A DNA stretch of 64,000 nucleotides from Polyangiaceae bacterium UTPRO1 (GTDB taxonomy: Bacteria > Desulfobacterota > Binatia > UTPRO1), in NCBI GenBank assembly GCA_002050235.1, contig MWST01000003.1, forward strand, positions 36,747 through 100,746, in the 5' to 3' direction. The position numbers and the translations under genes are program-made. Of this stretch, positions 63,642 through 64,000 are shown in pieces (positions within the stretch are counted from its first letter, which is position 1; every line of letters starts with the position of its first letter). The notes under the pieces are model-generated. The model saw only the letters and a program-made list of their open reading frames with translations. It was not told where the DNA came from and did not search any database.

Positions 63642-64000
63642 ATGTTCGCCAAGTTAGCCGCGGTCGAAGCGCGATACGTCGAGCTCGAGAGCCTTCTCGT
63701 CGAGCCCGGGATCATCGGCAACCGCAAGGAGTTCGCGAAGCTCGGCAAGGAGCGCTCGGGGCTCGAGGAGATCGTCCATACCTATCGGGCGTGGAAGGAG
63801 CTCCAGGAGCAGATCGAGGGCAACAAGTCGCTCTTGCACGACGCCGACGAAGACGTGCGCGCGCTCGCCCAGGAAGAGCTGCCCGGCCTCAAAGCCGAGA
63901 ACGACGCCCTCGAGGCGCGGCTCAAGGTGCTGCTGCTGCCGCGCGATCCGAACGACGACCGCAACGTGCTTCTCGAGATCCGCGCCGGCACCGGCGGCGA
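63642..64000 (+). CDS. prfA: Peptide chain release factor 1 (N-terminal part, cut by window edge)
   Basis: The first about 119 residues of RF1, which ends translation at UAA and UAG. MFAKLAAVEARYVELESLL is followed by the helical domain 1 (EFAKLGKERSGLEEIVHTYRAWKELQEQI, EDVRALAQEELPGLKAENDALEARLKVLLLPRDPNDDRNVLLEIRAGTGG). The stretch PRDPNDDRN-x-x-LEIRAGTGG is the start of the conserved domain with the GGQ loop beyond the window. The alternative RF2 usually has a shorter start and a frameshift site, which is not seen. The gene is complete at its 5' end and continues past 64000. Confidence 0.95.
   Translation, partial: MFAKLAAVEARYVELESLLVEPGIIGNRKEFAKLGKERSGLEEIVHTYRAWKELQEQIEGNKSLLHDADEDVRALAQEELPGLKAENDALEARLKVLLLPRDPNDDRNVLLEIRAGTGG

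Overview
The window is GC-rich bacterial chromosome with tightly packed genes, many joined by 4-base ATGA/GTGA overlaps. I found no tRNA, rRNA, CRISPR array, insertion sequence or phage gene. Membrane-arm complex I genes, a very large NAD-type glutamate dehydrogenase, a class II ribonucleotide reductase, AmgK-MurU, secreted matrixin and subtilase proteases and an RND/two-component locus suggest a free-living Gram-negative bacterium, perhaps one of the deltaproteobacteria-like lineages (Myxococcota, Desulfobacterota or Candidatus Binatota-type). This placement is inference only. The high GC content makes almost every real gene carry long shadow frames.

Layout. 1-9.4 kb: an NtrC-type response regulator (cut by the window edge) and its histidine kinase on the minus strand, divergent from a PII-like protein / RND pump / adaptor / outer-membrane factor / lipoprotein operon. 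9.4-18.1 kb: Kup potassium transporter; TVP38-family membrane protein, Sua5/YrdC protein, DUF1015 protein and a MoxR ATPase with its VWA partner, the last two separated by a small opposite-strand membrane-protein gene; NUDIX hydrolase, Rieske protein and a small unknown. 18.1-24.9 kb: RlmD/RumA-like RNA methyltransferase, small membrane coiled-coil protein, NAD-GDH and a GNAT-like protein, all on the minus strand. 25-36.1 kb: matrixin-like protease, MBL hydrolase, M23 peptidase plus unknown partner, second NUDIX hydrolase, ThiI, and a DUF721 / hydrolase / quaternary-amine ABC transporter run.

36.2-46.2 kb: nrdJ; gcvH-pcm; ftsB head-to-head with eno; a 25-residue lysine/alanine-rich micro-protein with its own near-consensus promoter and strong terminator; an alpha/beta hydrolase with Asp in the nucleophile elbow; an SCP2 protein; cysH; a patatin phospholipase. 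46.2-55.4 kb: amgK-murU (peptidoglycan sugar salvage), divergent from nuoA-H-J-K-L-M-N, which holds all seven membrane subunits of complex I and none of the peripheral ones. 55.4-64 kb: nucleotidyltransferase / TPM / LemA / PanE / Gdt1 run, glpK, a secreted subtilase, rpmE and the start of prfA.

The most unusual items are the Lys/Ala micro-gene unit (42306-42645), the PII-like protein at the head of an RND operon whose pump has an altered proton relay, the membrane-arm-only nuo cluster, and an RNA methyltransferase whose TRAM domain is encoded upstream of the first usable start codon.
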